A stretch of DNA of 64,000 bases from positions 70,507,245-70,571,244 of the forward strand of contig CM060175.1 of the NCBI GenBank assembly GCA_030549775.1, given 5' to 3'. Position 1 is the stretch's first letter; the number at the start of each line of letters is the position of its first letter. The translations under genes and the position numbers were made by a program. The notes under the pieces are model-generated. The model worked only from the letters and a program-made list of their open reading frames with translations. It made no database searches and had not been told where the DNA came from. This stretch comes from Tamarix chinensis (lineage: Eukaryota > Streptophyta > Magnoliopsida > Caryophyllales > Tamaricaceae). Below, piece by piece: positions 11,152 to 22,269 of this stretch.

Positions 11152-12432
11152 TCTAAAATATTCAAGCACAAAGAGAGTTCTATTGAAACCAAATGGGCAG
11201 TGTAGTAAAACCTAAACTCACATATAGACCATGATGAAGAGTCACAAGGGTGTGGAAGTAACTGAAAGTTCTATGAACATCAACCACAACATCATCAAAG
11301 AGAAGACAAAGGTATTAAACTTGATCTTTCTTTTTTTGATGGTATACTTGATGTTGATTTGTTTCTTGAATGGTTACATGAGATAGAAGATATATTTGAT
11401 TTCAAGGATTATCATGATGAACAAAAATGTAAACTAGCTACTCTTAAGTTTAAGAATTTTTCTAAGATATGGTATGATAATTTGAAAAGTACTAGGGAAA
11501 GAGAACCAAAATCAAAAACCAATTCTTGGGATAAACTTAAGAAACATTTAAGGAATAAATTTGTACCTAAAGAATATGAAAAATATAATTATATTAGATT
11601 AACTACTCTTAGAGAAGGCTTTCTAAGTGTTGAGGAATATGTTAGCGAGTTTGAAAGATTAGCACTTATATGTGACTTCCATGAGAAAGAGGAACAAACA
11701 TGTGTTATATTTTTAAGCACCCTGAACATGATGATTTGAGATAAAGTTGAAACTTATCTATATGATTATCTTGATAATATGGTTAAGCTATATTTGAGAT
11801 TTGAACAGAAAATCAAGTCCACTAAGCCACATGCCAAGCAAATTAATTATTCTACAAAGCTCTACTCAAGTACTCAAGCAACAAAGTATGGAACAAGTAC
11901 CTCAAACTCTACAAAAGTTGATAAGAAGCAAGGATATACTTGAGAATAGAAAGCTAAGAACAAGGCCAATGGGTTCTCTACTATAAAATTCTTTAAATGT
12001 CGAGGATATGTACACTTTACTCGTGAATGTCTGAACAAAAGAGTTTTTCCATATAAGAGATTGAAGCTATGGAAACTTGTGATGAATACCCTAAATTCGA
12101 GCTTATTGAAGAAATTTCTAGTGAGTCAAAGGATAAGGAAAATTCTTGTTATGCATCTAAAAGAGTAATTCAAGTGTAAGCTAGTGAACAACCCAAGTAA
12201 TAAGAAAAGATATTCAAAACTAAAGGAAGAGTGGGGGATATGGTTTATCATTGATAGTGGGTCTTATATAAATACGGATAATGAGAGGATGGTGAAGGAT
12301 TTGAGATTGAAAACAATGCCACATCCAATACCTTATTCTCTTAAATGGTGAAACAAGGATAAATGAGTTAAGGTAACAAAAAAAACCCTAATTTTATTTT
12401 GAATTGGTAATTATCATAATGATGTGCTATGT
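11152..12432 (+). pseudogene. Gypsy gag-protease, plus-strand copy, broken at 12432
   Basis: An open run at 11359-11736 carries the gag core: LEWLHEIEDIFDFKDYHDE, KLATLKFKNFSKIWYDNL, WDKLKKHLRNKFVP and LSVEEYVSEFERLALICDF. Gag proteins assemble the virus-like particle. A knuckle at about 11990-12040 reads FKCRGYVHFTRECLNKR with its first Cys replaced by Phe. The protease follows as FIIDSGSYINTDNERMVKDL (12243-12302), with the catalytic Asp intact. The copy then stops in mid-gene at 12432, exactly where a 3.6-kb LTR begins. Frame changes at about 11740 and 11990 and stops downstream mean no full product is possible. The matching integrase end reappears at 17.7 kb. Confidence 0.85.
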
Positions 12433-12550
12433 TGTAATACCCCATCCTAAAATCCTTTAAATTATATTTAGAATTATGTTAATACAAAATAAATGAGTTT
12501 TGGTTTTGAAATGGACTTGAAATTTTAATAAAAATGTGAGTTTTAGGCAT

Positions 12551-12585
12551 ACTAGTCAACTGGTTTACATAACCGATTGACTAGT
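12551..12585. repeat. Hairpin-forming inverted repeat in the LTR
   Basis: The arms ACTAGTCAACTGGTT and AACCGATTGACTAGT are 15 bp with two mismatches around a 5-base loop. Related words recur across 13860-14330. Confidence 0.6.
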
Positions 12586-14490
12586 GTGCTATGTAAATTT
12601 ATATTCTTGTTCACAACAAACCAATCAACTGATTTTCCCAAACCTATCGAATGGTTTTCCTAGAATTTTAGATTTGAATATGATTTTGATTTGGATTTCT
12701 CTTCAATGATTATAAAAACTTGTGATTTGAATTCAATTATGCCAAAAAGTATGTTTTAGTGTTCTGGTGTTATTTTCATATTAATTAAACCATGATATGA
12801 TTTTAATTAGCAAAAGTATGCTAAGAAACCACTTTTAGAGGCAAGCCTCCCTTCTCAATTTTCCTTGACCTCTTATTCTGTCTTCTTGTAGCTGTGGTAG
12901 TGTTTATTGACATTAATGACTCTTCCCTGACTTACCAACCCACTTGCATACCTATCTCTGACTGCACTCAACCACTCACGAACGCCATCAAATCATCCCA
13001 CACTCCTTATCTTACTCTCACTCAACCTCACATATCTCATCCCTTATTTTCCTTAGAGATGTAGACCACATTCTCCTATACCACTTATTATGCTGATCTA
13101 CTTTTATTCCAAACTTGTGTTCTTCCTCTCTCCTCTCTTCTATTTGTGAAAATCTCACTAAGTGCTGAAAAACTTTCCATTTTTCCACTCTTCTTCCTTC
13201 CATTGAGAAAAAAAAATAGAGATCATCTTTGGTTATTCTCCTTTGAATTGTGCAAGCATTGTGTTCATTTTTCTTCTTTGAATCTTAGTTTATTTCTCTC
13301 TTTATTTCCTTAATCAAGGAAGAATTAAGGTTGAGAAAAGTTGGAGAATTCATCTTCTCTTTTAACACCTTGTTTTGAATCTAAAGGTGATACTTTGTGT
13401 TTCTCTCCTTGTTTTGATTCTATTAGTTTTAATGAAGTTTTGGAAGAGGATTTTTAATGCTTTTTTTACTTTAATTCTCTTAGGAATCGAAGTTTTTCTA
13501 GATAGGCCATCCAGTACGAGTTTTGTGCTAGAAGGATTACTTTAATGTAAGACATTCTTATCTTTAACATATTTAGTTTTATGTGCCATATAGGGGTTAC
13601 ATGTGTTAGTGTTTATACGAGTATGACTTAATTGTGTTCCATAGTATGAGCTTATGGTATAATCCTTTCTAAGTGTGGTGAGTTTCCTGAATTTTGAGCT
13701 TGAAATTAGTTGTTGTGCATGATTTGGTTAAGTGTGTATATCACCATGTGTCCATGTGTAAAGAATGTATTTTATATGTGTTTTATCATAGAAGCACGCT
13801 AGGATTAATATGATAAAGTGTAGTAAAAATTTTTGTGTGCTTCACAAGTTTGGGTTACGCTTTACCTAGACCAGTCGATCAACTCCATCAACCAATTAAC
13901 TTATTTTGCGAGAAGTCAAATGGTTTGGAGTTTTGGAATAGTTGGTTGCAAGAATTATCTATTAGTTTGATAAACTAGTCAACTAGTATCAATGAAAAAT
14001 TGATCGGTTGGTCAAACCCATGAAATTGTGTCCCTACAAACCAAGGTGGTTTGGCCTCTACTTAGACCCATTGATCAATTGGACCAAACCACTCAACTAG
14101 TTACTATGAAAAATCGATCAGTTGGCCAAACCCACCGATCATTTTTTTGTAGGACTGAATGCTTTGTCTTTTCTTAGACCCATCTACCGGTTGGACCAAC
14201 CTAGTTGATTGGTTCTTATGAACAATCAACTAGTAAGGCTAATCATTTTACTAGTATTTGATTTGTTTTTACTCTAGATCTGGTATGACCACACCAATTA
14301 ACTAGTTTAAAAACTGATCAACTAATCTAGCTGGAAGCCGCCTGTTTTGTTATGATTTGTTGTGTTTCTCTTGGTCCTTTTATGTTGATCCTTCCATGTG
14401 TTCACAACATTTTAATTTTGATTTCGACCATGATTGACCTAAGTTAATAAGAACCAATATGTTGACATTTGAAACTTGTATTTAGTTGAA

Positions 14491-14720
14491 TTTGGTGTTA
14501 TCATTAAACACTCAATTGGTATATGAGTTTGGTGTTATCTCTAAACAATTAGTTGGTGGGTTTTACATCTTATGTTGAGTTTGGTGTCATCTTTAAACAC
14601 CCAATTGGTGGTTTAAAGTCTTCTGATGTGTTTGGTGTTATCACTTGGAAGTACCTAATAAGTTAAATATAGGATTTAGATTGCATTTGGTGTTATCACT
14701 TGGAAACACCCAATTTTTTT
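14491..14720 (+). repeat. Tandem repeat, TTTGGTGTTATCAC unit
   Basis: The words TTTGGTGTTATC or TTTGGTGTCATC occur at about 14491, 14528, 14580, 14631 and 14685. Most are followed by TTAAACACCCAATTGGTGG-like sequence, giving a period near 52 bp with one shorter unit. Confidence 0.75.
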
Positions 14721-14974
14721 ATGCGTGGACTTGTTGTGATTTTGTAATATCATGATTACATAAATTAATGGCTTAAGATTTTTTTTGAGCTTTTTCTCCA
14801 GCTCTCGAGGGAGATGATGGGAGTTAGTAGGCGGGTTACCTTTGGTTTATATCTTTCACTCAGTACCTATTTCCTTCTCTGTTAGGATGTGGTTGGTAGG
14901 GGGTATGCACATATCTTTAAGGTATTGGATTATATTATGGTAGGCCAGCATGACATCAATGTCTAGTACAGGTA

Positions 14975-15260
14975 GGTGAGGTATCCCAGTACAATCCCCC
15001 TAGCACTTCGTATTGTCCAATGCTAAGGTGGCTATGGTATCCCAATCTTTTTAGCCCTTGAGGTGGAGAAATTTAAGGTGTGGTGGGTGAGGTATCCCAA
15101 TACAATCCCCCTTGGTGTACTTCGACCACATGTGGTGGGTGTGGTATCCCAATTTTTGTGGCAGGTGAACTTGATGTGTGGAGGGTGTGGTATCCTCGAA
15201 CAAAGCCCCTTTAATGTATCATCACCTTGTTTTATGGGTGTGGTATCCCATTGTGAGTAT
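14975..15260 (+). repeat. Tandem repeat, GTGGTATCCCA unit
   Basis: GTATCCCA or GTATCCT recurs near 14980, 15036, 15091, 15143, 15189 and 15242, at about 50-bp spacing and with GGTGGGTGTG before it. The same array appears in the LTR fragment at 29420-29705, so it is a conserved part of this LTR family. Confidence 0.75.
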
Positions 15261-16059
15261 CTTGTTCTGCCATGACTTCCGTTCATGGTGTAGAATTGGG
15301 TGTGGTCAACTGAACTATCTTACTAACCGGAAATTGTGTGGTCACAAAAATAATAATTCTAATATGGTTTACATTTTACGCATCGTATGTATTACTATAT
15401 TTCTATACTTCCATGACTTCCATGCAAGCATGCTATATTGTACTTAAGTTGTATCATAATAATATCAACATTTTATTATGTGACTTCAATGTGTTGCATG
15501 ACCCTTCCATGTTTTAGGTTGCACATTTGATTAGTATTTCACCGTACTGATACTACACTTGTGTGGTCACTCTGACAACCCGGCTTCTGGTCCGAGAAGC
15601 AGAGGATGATTTATAAGGTTATGACTCTCGATTAAAGTATGCTGAGGGTGATGACGTGGGCTATTAGTGGGTCATTGCTTGGGATCCGAGGTTTATGGTC
15701 ATGCTTAAGAGTTAAGTTAACTAGTTATTAGTATTTTGCCCACTACGTTGAGATGTTTTTGTATTTCTGGTTATTTAAACTCTTGGCTTGGATTCCTATA
15801 TTTAATTCTGTAAACTATCAATTTCATCCTATCTATGATGTCGTTTTGGTCTTTATTTCTTTGTATTGTCACATTATTATTATGATCACAAATTCTTTTG
15901 TTACTCGTTCTATTTTTCCTTGCATTAGGCATAGGTTAGGTGATGATAACACCTCTCTCATGGTTGATCTGACAGTAAAATTCCCCAATTATGTTTTTTA
16001 ATTGCTTCCCCATTATTTTAAAAATATTTTTTTTTCCTAAAATTGGGAGCGTTACAAGT

Positions 16060-16072
16060 TGGTATCAAAGCC
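16060..16072 (+). promoter_or_regulatory. Primer-binding site (initiator-Met tRNA) of the second gypsy element
   Basis: TGGTATCAAAGCC lies three bases after the LTR end. The plant initiator-Met primer-binding site is usually TGGTATCAGAGC, so this copy has one mismatch in the core. Confidence 0.8.
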
Positions 16073-16292
16073 TGTGGTTTTAAATACTAAAGTTGTTTTT
16101 ATGAAAATGTATTTCTTCGGTTACATCCAAACTTCTAAAATCTTATTTAGTCTACGAGCAAACATGGTTTAGGTTGGGATTTGATTTTAATTTTATAGAA
16201 TAGGCCTAATGTAATACCCCAAATTGAACGGAGTGCTATAAGGATTGATATGACTACTTATATCAACATGGTATACCATCATTTTGGTAATT

Positions 16293-16364
16293 CCATCCTA
16301 AGAACTCCACAGTTAAGCGTGCTGGCCGTGGAGCAATTTTAGGATGGGTGACCTCCTGGGAAGT
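16293..16364 (+). promoter_or_regulatory. 5S rRNA-like RNA polymerase III promoter domain, first LTR
   Basis: The stretch matches the inner part of plant 5S rRNA: CCATC, AGAACTCC, AGTTAAGCGTGCT (A-box region) and GATGGGTGACCTCCTGGG (C box) followed by AAGT. The first half of 5S rRNA is replaced or diverged, so this is not a ribosomal gene. In Cassandra this region is thought to drive polymerase III transcription. Both boxes look intact here. Confidence 0.85.
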
Positions 16365-16743
16365 TTCAGAAATTTTCTGAAAATTTCTCGAGAAGTGTGT
16401 GAGTGAGGACAAAGCGTGCTAAAAGGACTCGTGTTGATCTGTGGGGCCAGCTGATCAATCCGAAAGCACTCCAAGGTAGCCCCTGCGTGGTCATATCGAC
16501 TCGGGGTGTTACAAATGGTATCAGAGCAAAACCGCGACCGTGAGCTGAACTTGGATGAGCCAGTCAGCCACCTAGTGGGACGATTCTTGGGATGAACTGT
16601 ATTGAGACAGTCATTGGTTGAGGTGCAACGAGGACGTTGCGTTCCTTGAGTGGGGGTGAATGTAATACCCCAAATTGAACGGAGTGCTATAAGGATTGAT
16701 ATGGCTACTTATATCAACATGGTATACCATCTTTTTAGTGATT

Positions 16744-16815
16744 TCATCCTAAGAACTCCACAGTTAAGCATGCTAGCCGTGGAGCAATTTTAGGATGGGT
16801 GACCTCCTGGGAAGT
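16744..16815 (+). promoter_or_regulatory. 5S rRNA-like domain, second LTR
   Basis: Same region as in the first LTR. The C box GATGGGTGACCTCCTGGG is unchanged, while the A-box region reads AGTTAAGCATGCT, with one substitution from the first LTR. Confidence 0.85.
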
Positions 16816-17100
16816 TTCAGAAATTTTTTGAAAATTTCTCGGGAAGTGCGTGAGTGAGGACAAAGAGTGCGGAAAGGACTCGTGTTGATCTGTGGGGCCA
16901 ACTGATCAATCCGAAAGCACTCCAAGGTAGCCCCCGCGTGGTCATATCGACTCGGGGTGTTACACATAAATTCTAGCCTTATGTGCAATTTCCTACATTC
17001 ATGTGCACTAATGATGTAGTTAGTGTTCGATCCTTTCTAAGATGGCTTAATATTCTAGGGTTTTGATTGTTGTCAATTGATGTCTCGAACATTTCATTGA

Positions 17101-17705
17101 AATGGTCAGAGCATTCATGGAGAAGAAGATTCAACGTGAGGAGGCTCCACGACTACTATCGCCACCTCCTTTTCTAGTACCAAAGCTAGAGGATTAGCTT
17201 CTTCAGGTTGATCTTCATTGCCCATTGGTTTTAGAGGGTCAAGAGGACCCGAACATGTTGGAGATCTAATAGAGGGATTTTGAGAAGATTTTTGTTGCTT
17301 GTGGTTGTCCAGAGGGTAGGCAGGTGGACCTTGGAGTATTACATTTTTGTGGTTTGTGGTGATGAGTGGTTGAGAGGTTAGTAGCTGAAGGGAGCCATTG
17401 TAGACTAGTGGGAGACCTTCGTCGAGATGATCAGGGCTTGGTTCTATCCTACTCGCCTAAGGATGGCGAAATACGATGAGTTCATGACATTGTGTCAGAA
17501 GACATCTTCGGTTGAGGAGTACTATATTTGATATTTGGAATTAATTTGTTTTGCTCCAGAGGTTGACACCAATGAGGGGATGAAGGTGCATCGTTTTCAA
17601 TGATGTTGGTAGGGACTCGTGCATTGGACCTGTGAGCTATGCATGACTATGCCTTGGAGGCATTAGTGATTTCTCAGGCTCGTAGTGCCTAGCAGGGCCA
17701 AGTGG
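17101..17705 (+). pseudogene. Gag remnant of the second gypsy element
   Basis: From the ATG at 17103 the translation reads MVRAFMEKKIQREEAP. Later frames give RDFEKIFVACGCPEGRQVDL, then WETFVEMIRAWFYPTRLRMA, then YDEFMTLCQKTSSVEEYY and FAPEVDTNEGMKVHRF. This is the Retrotrans_gag pattern of plant Ty3/gypsy elements, different in sequence from the gag at 11.36 kb. Several stops (for example after VLHFCGL and after SVEEYYI) break it. It belongs with the LTR at 12433-16056 and its primer-binding site. The sequence switches near 17705-17715 to integrase of the other gypsy family, so the pol region and 3' LTR of this element are deleted. Confidence 0.75.
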
Positions 17706-17709
17706 AGGT

Positions 17710-18455
17710 CATCAACCATAAACGAATGGTCAAACCGAAGTGACTAATAGAAACTTAGGAACTTTACTAAGAGGATTAGTCAATAAATGTACTAATAATT
17801 GGGATATAAACTTAGACATGCTGAATCTACTCATAATAGGAGTCATTCTAGTTCAACTTATTCGAATCCCTTTAAAGTTTTAATAGAGTTAATCCTTATT
17901 TACCTATTGATATTTTGTCATTAAGAAAAGGTGATATTAATAAATATGATGATAAAGAAAGAATCAAAATCTTGAAAAAACTTCATGAGCAAATTAAAAA
18001 CAACATTGGGAAATCTAATGCCAAATACCAAAATCAAGCAAACAAAAAATTGAATTCAATAAGTGTTTTCACTAGGAGGTTTGGCTTGATTACACTTAAG
18101 AAAAGAAATATCTCCAAAATTAAGAATAACAAAACTTATTCCAAGAGTAGATGAGCCATTTAAAACCTTAAGAAAATTTGGAAATAATGCTTATGAATTG
18201 GAATTATCTAAACACTGTGAAGGAGTTTCTAGGACTTTAAATATTAGTGATTTGTCTCCTTACTATAGTGATGCTAATTTGTGGACAAATTCTACTTTAA
18301 AAGGGGAGAATGATGCAACATCATCTCAATCTCACTCTTTTAATTTTGAAGAACAAGAATTAATATACTTAGAGATAGTTTCAATTGTTCTTGAAGATCC
18401 CAATATTTCTAATCATTTGTTAAGGAACTCTTGCAGGTATTACATATATTTGTAA
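17710..18455 (+). pseudogene. Gypsy integrase C-terminal region (plus-strand copy resumed)
   Basis: The frame at about 17725 reads TNGQTEVTNRNLGTLLRGLV, the conserved TDGQTE segment after the integrase core. A shifted frame gives AESTHNRSHSS-like sequence, then LSLRKGDINKYDDKERIKIL (17921-17980). A further frame reads VDEPFKTLRKFGNNAYELEL and NISDLSPYYSDANLWTNSTL. This tail matches the minus-strand copy at 7985-8340 closely, so it is the end of the gypsy copy that breaks off at 12432. Integrase inserts the cDNA into the host genome. At least two frameshifts make it inactive, and the catalytic core is missing. Confidence 0.8.
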
Positions 18456-19189
18456 GATCAATCCATCAAAGATATCTAAGAAAAAGGTTAGCTAACCAAC
18501 ATTGTGTGCTTTTAAAGCACCACCAAAATATTACCTAATCAATAACTCTTATCTAATAAAAAGATAAAACCACATATAGTTTCAACACGTTCACAATGTA
18601 TAGAGCTACATTCACGAATCAAGCATAAAAAAACCATCAAACATAACAACAACTGAAATTACAGCTATATTTTCGTGGAGTGCATAATAGCTAGAGAGCA
18701 AAATTTCACAATTTAGATAGCTAAAGGGGAGGTTTTTTTTCTTGCTAATTCTAATCAATAGAAATAGTAATTTCTATAAAACCTAAAGAGAGAAATCAAA
18801 AAAGAGAGAATCATTCATACCTAATTCTTAATATTTTTACAAATGAGTTTAATGAAGAGACACATGGCTCACTTTGTATTTCCTAAGGTAGAAGTACTGA
18901 GAAAACCATAAAAATTTTGGAAAAGATTCTCAAAAACTGATAAAATCAATGAAGAAGAAAAAGAAATAAGAAAAAAAACTTAAAAGATAATTTGTAGTAG
19001 ATTGAAAATAGTGACTTATATAACCAAATGTTATCACAATAGAATGGGTGATCGGGGAAGAGTTATGAGCTCTGAGAGTTGAGAGTAGGGATAAAGAAGA
19101 GAGAAATGAGTTCGGTTGATCGAGTTTAGGAAGTTTGCAAAATAGGGAGAGAGTAAACATTATAAATATTGTGTGAACATCTAACAATG
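18456..19189. other. No gene recognised; probable old CACTA 5' region
   Basis: AT-rich sequence follows the gypsy tail with no LTR. A minus-strand frame at 18930-19187 is Ser/Phe-rich and resembles nothing. By position it may be upstream sequence of the TNPD/TNPA element. Confidence 0.3.
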
Positions 19190-19452
19190 ATTATTATGAA
19201 CCAACATTGTTAAAGGCCCTACTAGTAATGACACTCAAGCTTCAAGTAGTAAGTTTAATAGAAATCATTGAAAAAAGCATTATTGATAAAAAAAAAATTA
19301 CACATAACCATTATCAAAATTTTAATAGAAATTAATGCATCCATCTCACATGAGGGTTTTAACAATAGTTTGTCAAAATAACCATTATTGAAAATTATTT
19401 AATAATAATTATTTATAGGAACCTTTTTTTTAAAAATTCTACACAAAAAAAC
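19190..19452. repeat. CACTA-like subterminal repeats (possible partner of 1500-1870)
   Basis: AACAATGATTATTATG, AACCATTATCAAAATTTTAA, AACAATAGTTTGTC and AACCATTATTGAAAATT occur within 260 bp. The first and second words match those at 1500-1870. The outer edge reads CTACACAAAAAAAC rather than a clear CACTA terminus. Confidence 0.4.
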
Positions 19453-20246
19453 TGTAATACCCAATTTATAAATTCTAATTAAAAAATTGGTAACTATATA
19501 TAATTAATTATTATAGTTGTTGGAGTATGCTCAACATTAAATGTATTATAATTATGGCTTTTTATTATGGTAGATTAAATATAAATTCAAATAGGTTAAA
19601 AGATGATCAAATTTGGGTTATTAGTTTTAACTCTAGAATGAACCTTAACCTATATCAATTTTATTGAGGAACCCTAGTTCTAATTGGAATTTTTTTCCCA
19701 GTGTAGTTATTCTAACTAGAATCCCTACCATATTGTGAAATTAGTCTCCTCTATATGCCACATCCCCCCAAATCACTTTCTCCTACACGTACACCAACTC
19801 TTGCCTCTATAATCCATACGTCATGTCATGCCTCTGACTTCTACCCATACCTTGTATGCTTGTCCATTTTCTCTCCATCTCCTATATAGCCCCTCCCCTC
19901 ACTCTTTTTTGTGTGTTTTATTCAGAGTCAAACCAACCCATCCCTCTTTTATTATTCCTCATTCTTTGCCTTGGTAGTTCCCTATCGTACCTGATTTCCA
20001 GCACCACCACTATCATGCCCAACCCTCCATTTTCCACCAACCACCTAGCCATCATTAAGTGTAACCCCAATGCATCTATGCCCCTTACTTTGTGAGCCTC
20101 TCATGCAAGAGCCCCTATTTTCCTCCTCTAGCTCTCATCGTTAAGCCTTGGTTGTGTGACTTTGGGCTGCAACTCCACCCTACCTACATGACCTTTATAT
20201 GTAACTCTCCCCTTATTTTTGTAAAATCTTTCTACTACTAGTTATC
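19453..20246 (+). mobile_element. 5' fragment of a TGTAATACCC-type LTR
   Basis: Starts TGTAATACCCAATTTATAAA. An AT-rich part is followed by a pyrimidine-rich part (19740-20240), the same order as in the LTR units at 41249 and 44894. It is cut off at 20247 by an LTR in the opposite orientation. Confidence 0.5.
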
Positions 20247-22269
20247 TCTAACACCCCAAAATTTATATTTTTTTAACAAGACCTTTAATTAAAAATTTGT
20301 AAATTCTGGGGATGCTACCACCACACTTAGTACCAGACCAATTCACTCCTACCGGTGTAGTACCAAGTACTAAGGCTAAGAAAAATGTTGCCATCATCAC
20401 ACATTAATACACAAAATTAAAGATCACAAATCAATAATCAGATTATGAGATAGTTCTTCAGAGAAGAAAAATAGCTATAATACTAAAATTGTTTCTGGAG
20501 TTTCAAACATAGTTAAAAGAGAAAAGGAATAATAATCTCACAATGGAAAAACCGGCTACACCACACCAAGGACTTGAACCAACCCAAATCATCACTCGGC
20601 CCCACATGATGTTCTATAGACATCAATGGCATCGAAGAAGGCATCAGCTACCTACAATACGTCAGATGAGTCTCCTGCTCTTCGGAATGAGCAGCACCCA
20701 TGAAAACGGTGGATTGGAAATACATACAGGGCAGAACACTCCTGGCCACTATTATTTGCCGATGGATCGGTCGCCAAGGCAGAACGCTTTTGACCACTTT
20801 TGTTCGTCGGTGGACCGGTCTGGCCCCGACTCACAAGGTGTTCCACTATAAGTGATTAGTATCTTCCTCATGTCTTATTGATTTTATGTTTGGTTTACTG
20901 AGTACGGAATCCCCCACTATTATAGCCGGTGGACCGAAAATATATACAGGGCAAAACGCTCCTAACCACTATTATTCACCAGTGGGACGATCTCCAGGGC
21001 GCCCCGGCTCCTAGCCACTATTATTTGCCGGTAGACTGGTCTAGGCCCGACTCAACATCTTCCTCTTTAAGTGATTAGTGTCTTAGATGTATCTTATTCG
21101 AAAGTATTGCACCCTTGACATACATGGATAACTATATCCACACTTATCCTCCTAGGAGGGGTCGTCCCATATCTTGAGACTTCTGCACTTCCTAACTTGG
21201 TTTTCTCCAAAAACCCTAACTCAGGCCTATGTGGCCCATCCTTGCTGTTGTACACATCCCGACTATTTCAACACCCCACACGTCATAACCCCTAGATCTA
21301 ACCCTCACTTTCTACCCCACTCATTCTTGTTATTTTTTATTATTTTCTTTTTCTTTTCCACCTTCTCACATTAGGGTTTCCTCCCAACCCTAGATTAGTC
21401 TCCTACGCACCCTTATATTGTCCCATGTACTATTTTTCACCCGAAGCCCCTAGACACCCAAACGACACTTCTGTTACCTTCCTCACGTCCTGAGGCAACT
21501 TTCCATACGTAAAGTTTTCCCCCATGCGGACTCTAACCATCCCATGCAAACTCTAGTTGTAACACCCCCAAAATTCACTACTGAAAAATTTCATTTAATT
21601 AAAAAAAAAATTGCAGAAGCAAATTAATAAATTGTGAACTTTGGGAGTATTACCGCCACACTTAGTACCAGACCGGTTCACTCATACCGTTCTAGTACCA
21701 AGTGCTAAGGCTAAAAGAGTAAATACCATTTTACGAGAAACTTAAGCATTTAAAGACCAGAGTAGCACAGTAAATAGTTTACGAGAGAAAAATTTAACAG
21801 TGGTGATTACAAAATAACAAATACATTGAGTTTAGAAGAGACAATTTAAAACCCTAAAATTTCTGACAGTACCTTATGCTCTTTCCCGAGAGCCCGCTTG
21901 AATAGCACCTGAATACAACCTGCAAGGGGTACTGCCCATTGAATAGGTAGGGGCCCCACGAAGGGAACCCTTCAGTACTACGGTACTGAGTAACCCTTTA
22001 AAAACACACTTAAAAACAAGCACGCAATGTAACACACAAAATACTACTACATTCGTACATAACCATAGGTATAAACATGATATTTGGATTCATATATTCA
22101 CACATCCAACAAGTTAATCAGATATTAATAGCATATCCGTAACCTTCACTTTCGTACATTCACATGCTTATCAACTTAATCAAATATTAATAGGCCATAA
22201 TTATCAATCGATACTTTTCGAGCCTTAAGGCCATTAGTCCATCATTAATCAATCATCTTGGATTATACA

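Larger units (their letters stand above)
9653..12432. repeat. Long imperfect inverted repeat (arms about 1.28 kb, spacer 212 bp)
   Basis: The left arm 9653-10939 and right arm 11152-12432 are reverse complements of each other over gag, zinc knuckle and protease. Matching landmarks are TCTAAAATATTCAAGCAC at 11152 against GTGGTTGAATATTTTAGA at 10921, and GGTAATTATCATAATGATGT near 12406-12425 against ACGTC-like TCGTCATGATAATTACC at 9662-9678. The arms have diverged independently, as shown by protease DSG versus NSG. The spacer 10940-11151 belongs partly to the minus-strand copy. Confidence 0.8.
12433..16056 (+). mobile_element. 5' LTR (3.6 kb) of a second Ty3/gypsy element
   Basis: The unit starts TGTAATACCCCA at 12433 inside the gypsy protease and ends GGGAGCGTTACA at 16056, immediately before a tRNA-Met primer-binding site. 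This fixes both ends and the orientation. It contains an early hairpin (12551-12585), a pyrimidine-rich stretch (12840-13200), a region rich in GATCAACYRGTTGACC-like words (13860-14330) and two runs of about 50-bp repeats (14491-14700 and 14980-15250). The LTR appears to have landed in the plus-strand gypsy copy. The candidate left duplication TATGT (12428-12432) has no partner, because the right side of the element is deleted. Short frames in it are not genes. A diverged fragment of the same LTR family lies at 29376-30490. Confidence 0.75.
16210..16964 (+). mobile_element. Complete Cassandra TRIM retrotransposon with 5S-like LTRs
   Basis: Two 304-bp LTRs (16210-16513 and 16661-16964) begin TGTAATACCCCAAATTG and end CTCGGGGTGTTACA. 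By eye they differ at about 15 positions. The 147-bp internal domain starts with a tRNA-iMet primer-binding site (TGGTATCAGAGC, 16516-16527) and ends in a purine-rich tract (GAGTGGGGGTGAA) just before the second LTR. Flanks are CCTAA (16205-16209) and CATAA (16965-16969), a 5-bp duplication with one change. There is no coding capacity, as expected for Cassandra, which uses proteins of other elements. It sits in the leader of the second gypsy element and is the youngest insertion of this nest. Confidence 0.95.

Noticed and set aside
14980..15260. CRISPR-like regular spacing
   Set aside because: The repeats are imperfect, the spacers are related to one another, and the setting is a plant LTR.
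16293..16364. Possible genuine 5S rRNA gene
   Set aside because: Only the 3' half matches 5S rRNA, with changes. It lies in both LTRs of a Cassandra element, so it is an LTR domain.
20543..20851. 102-codon plus-strand frame with an overlapping minus-strand frame
   Set aside because: Lies in the CCACTATTATTTGCCGGTGG repeat block of an LTR. The other copies of the block are not open.
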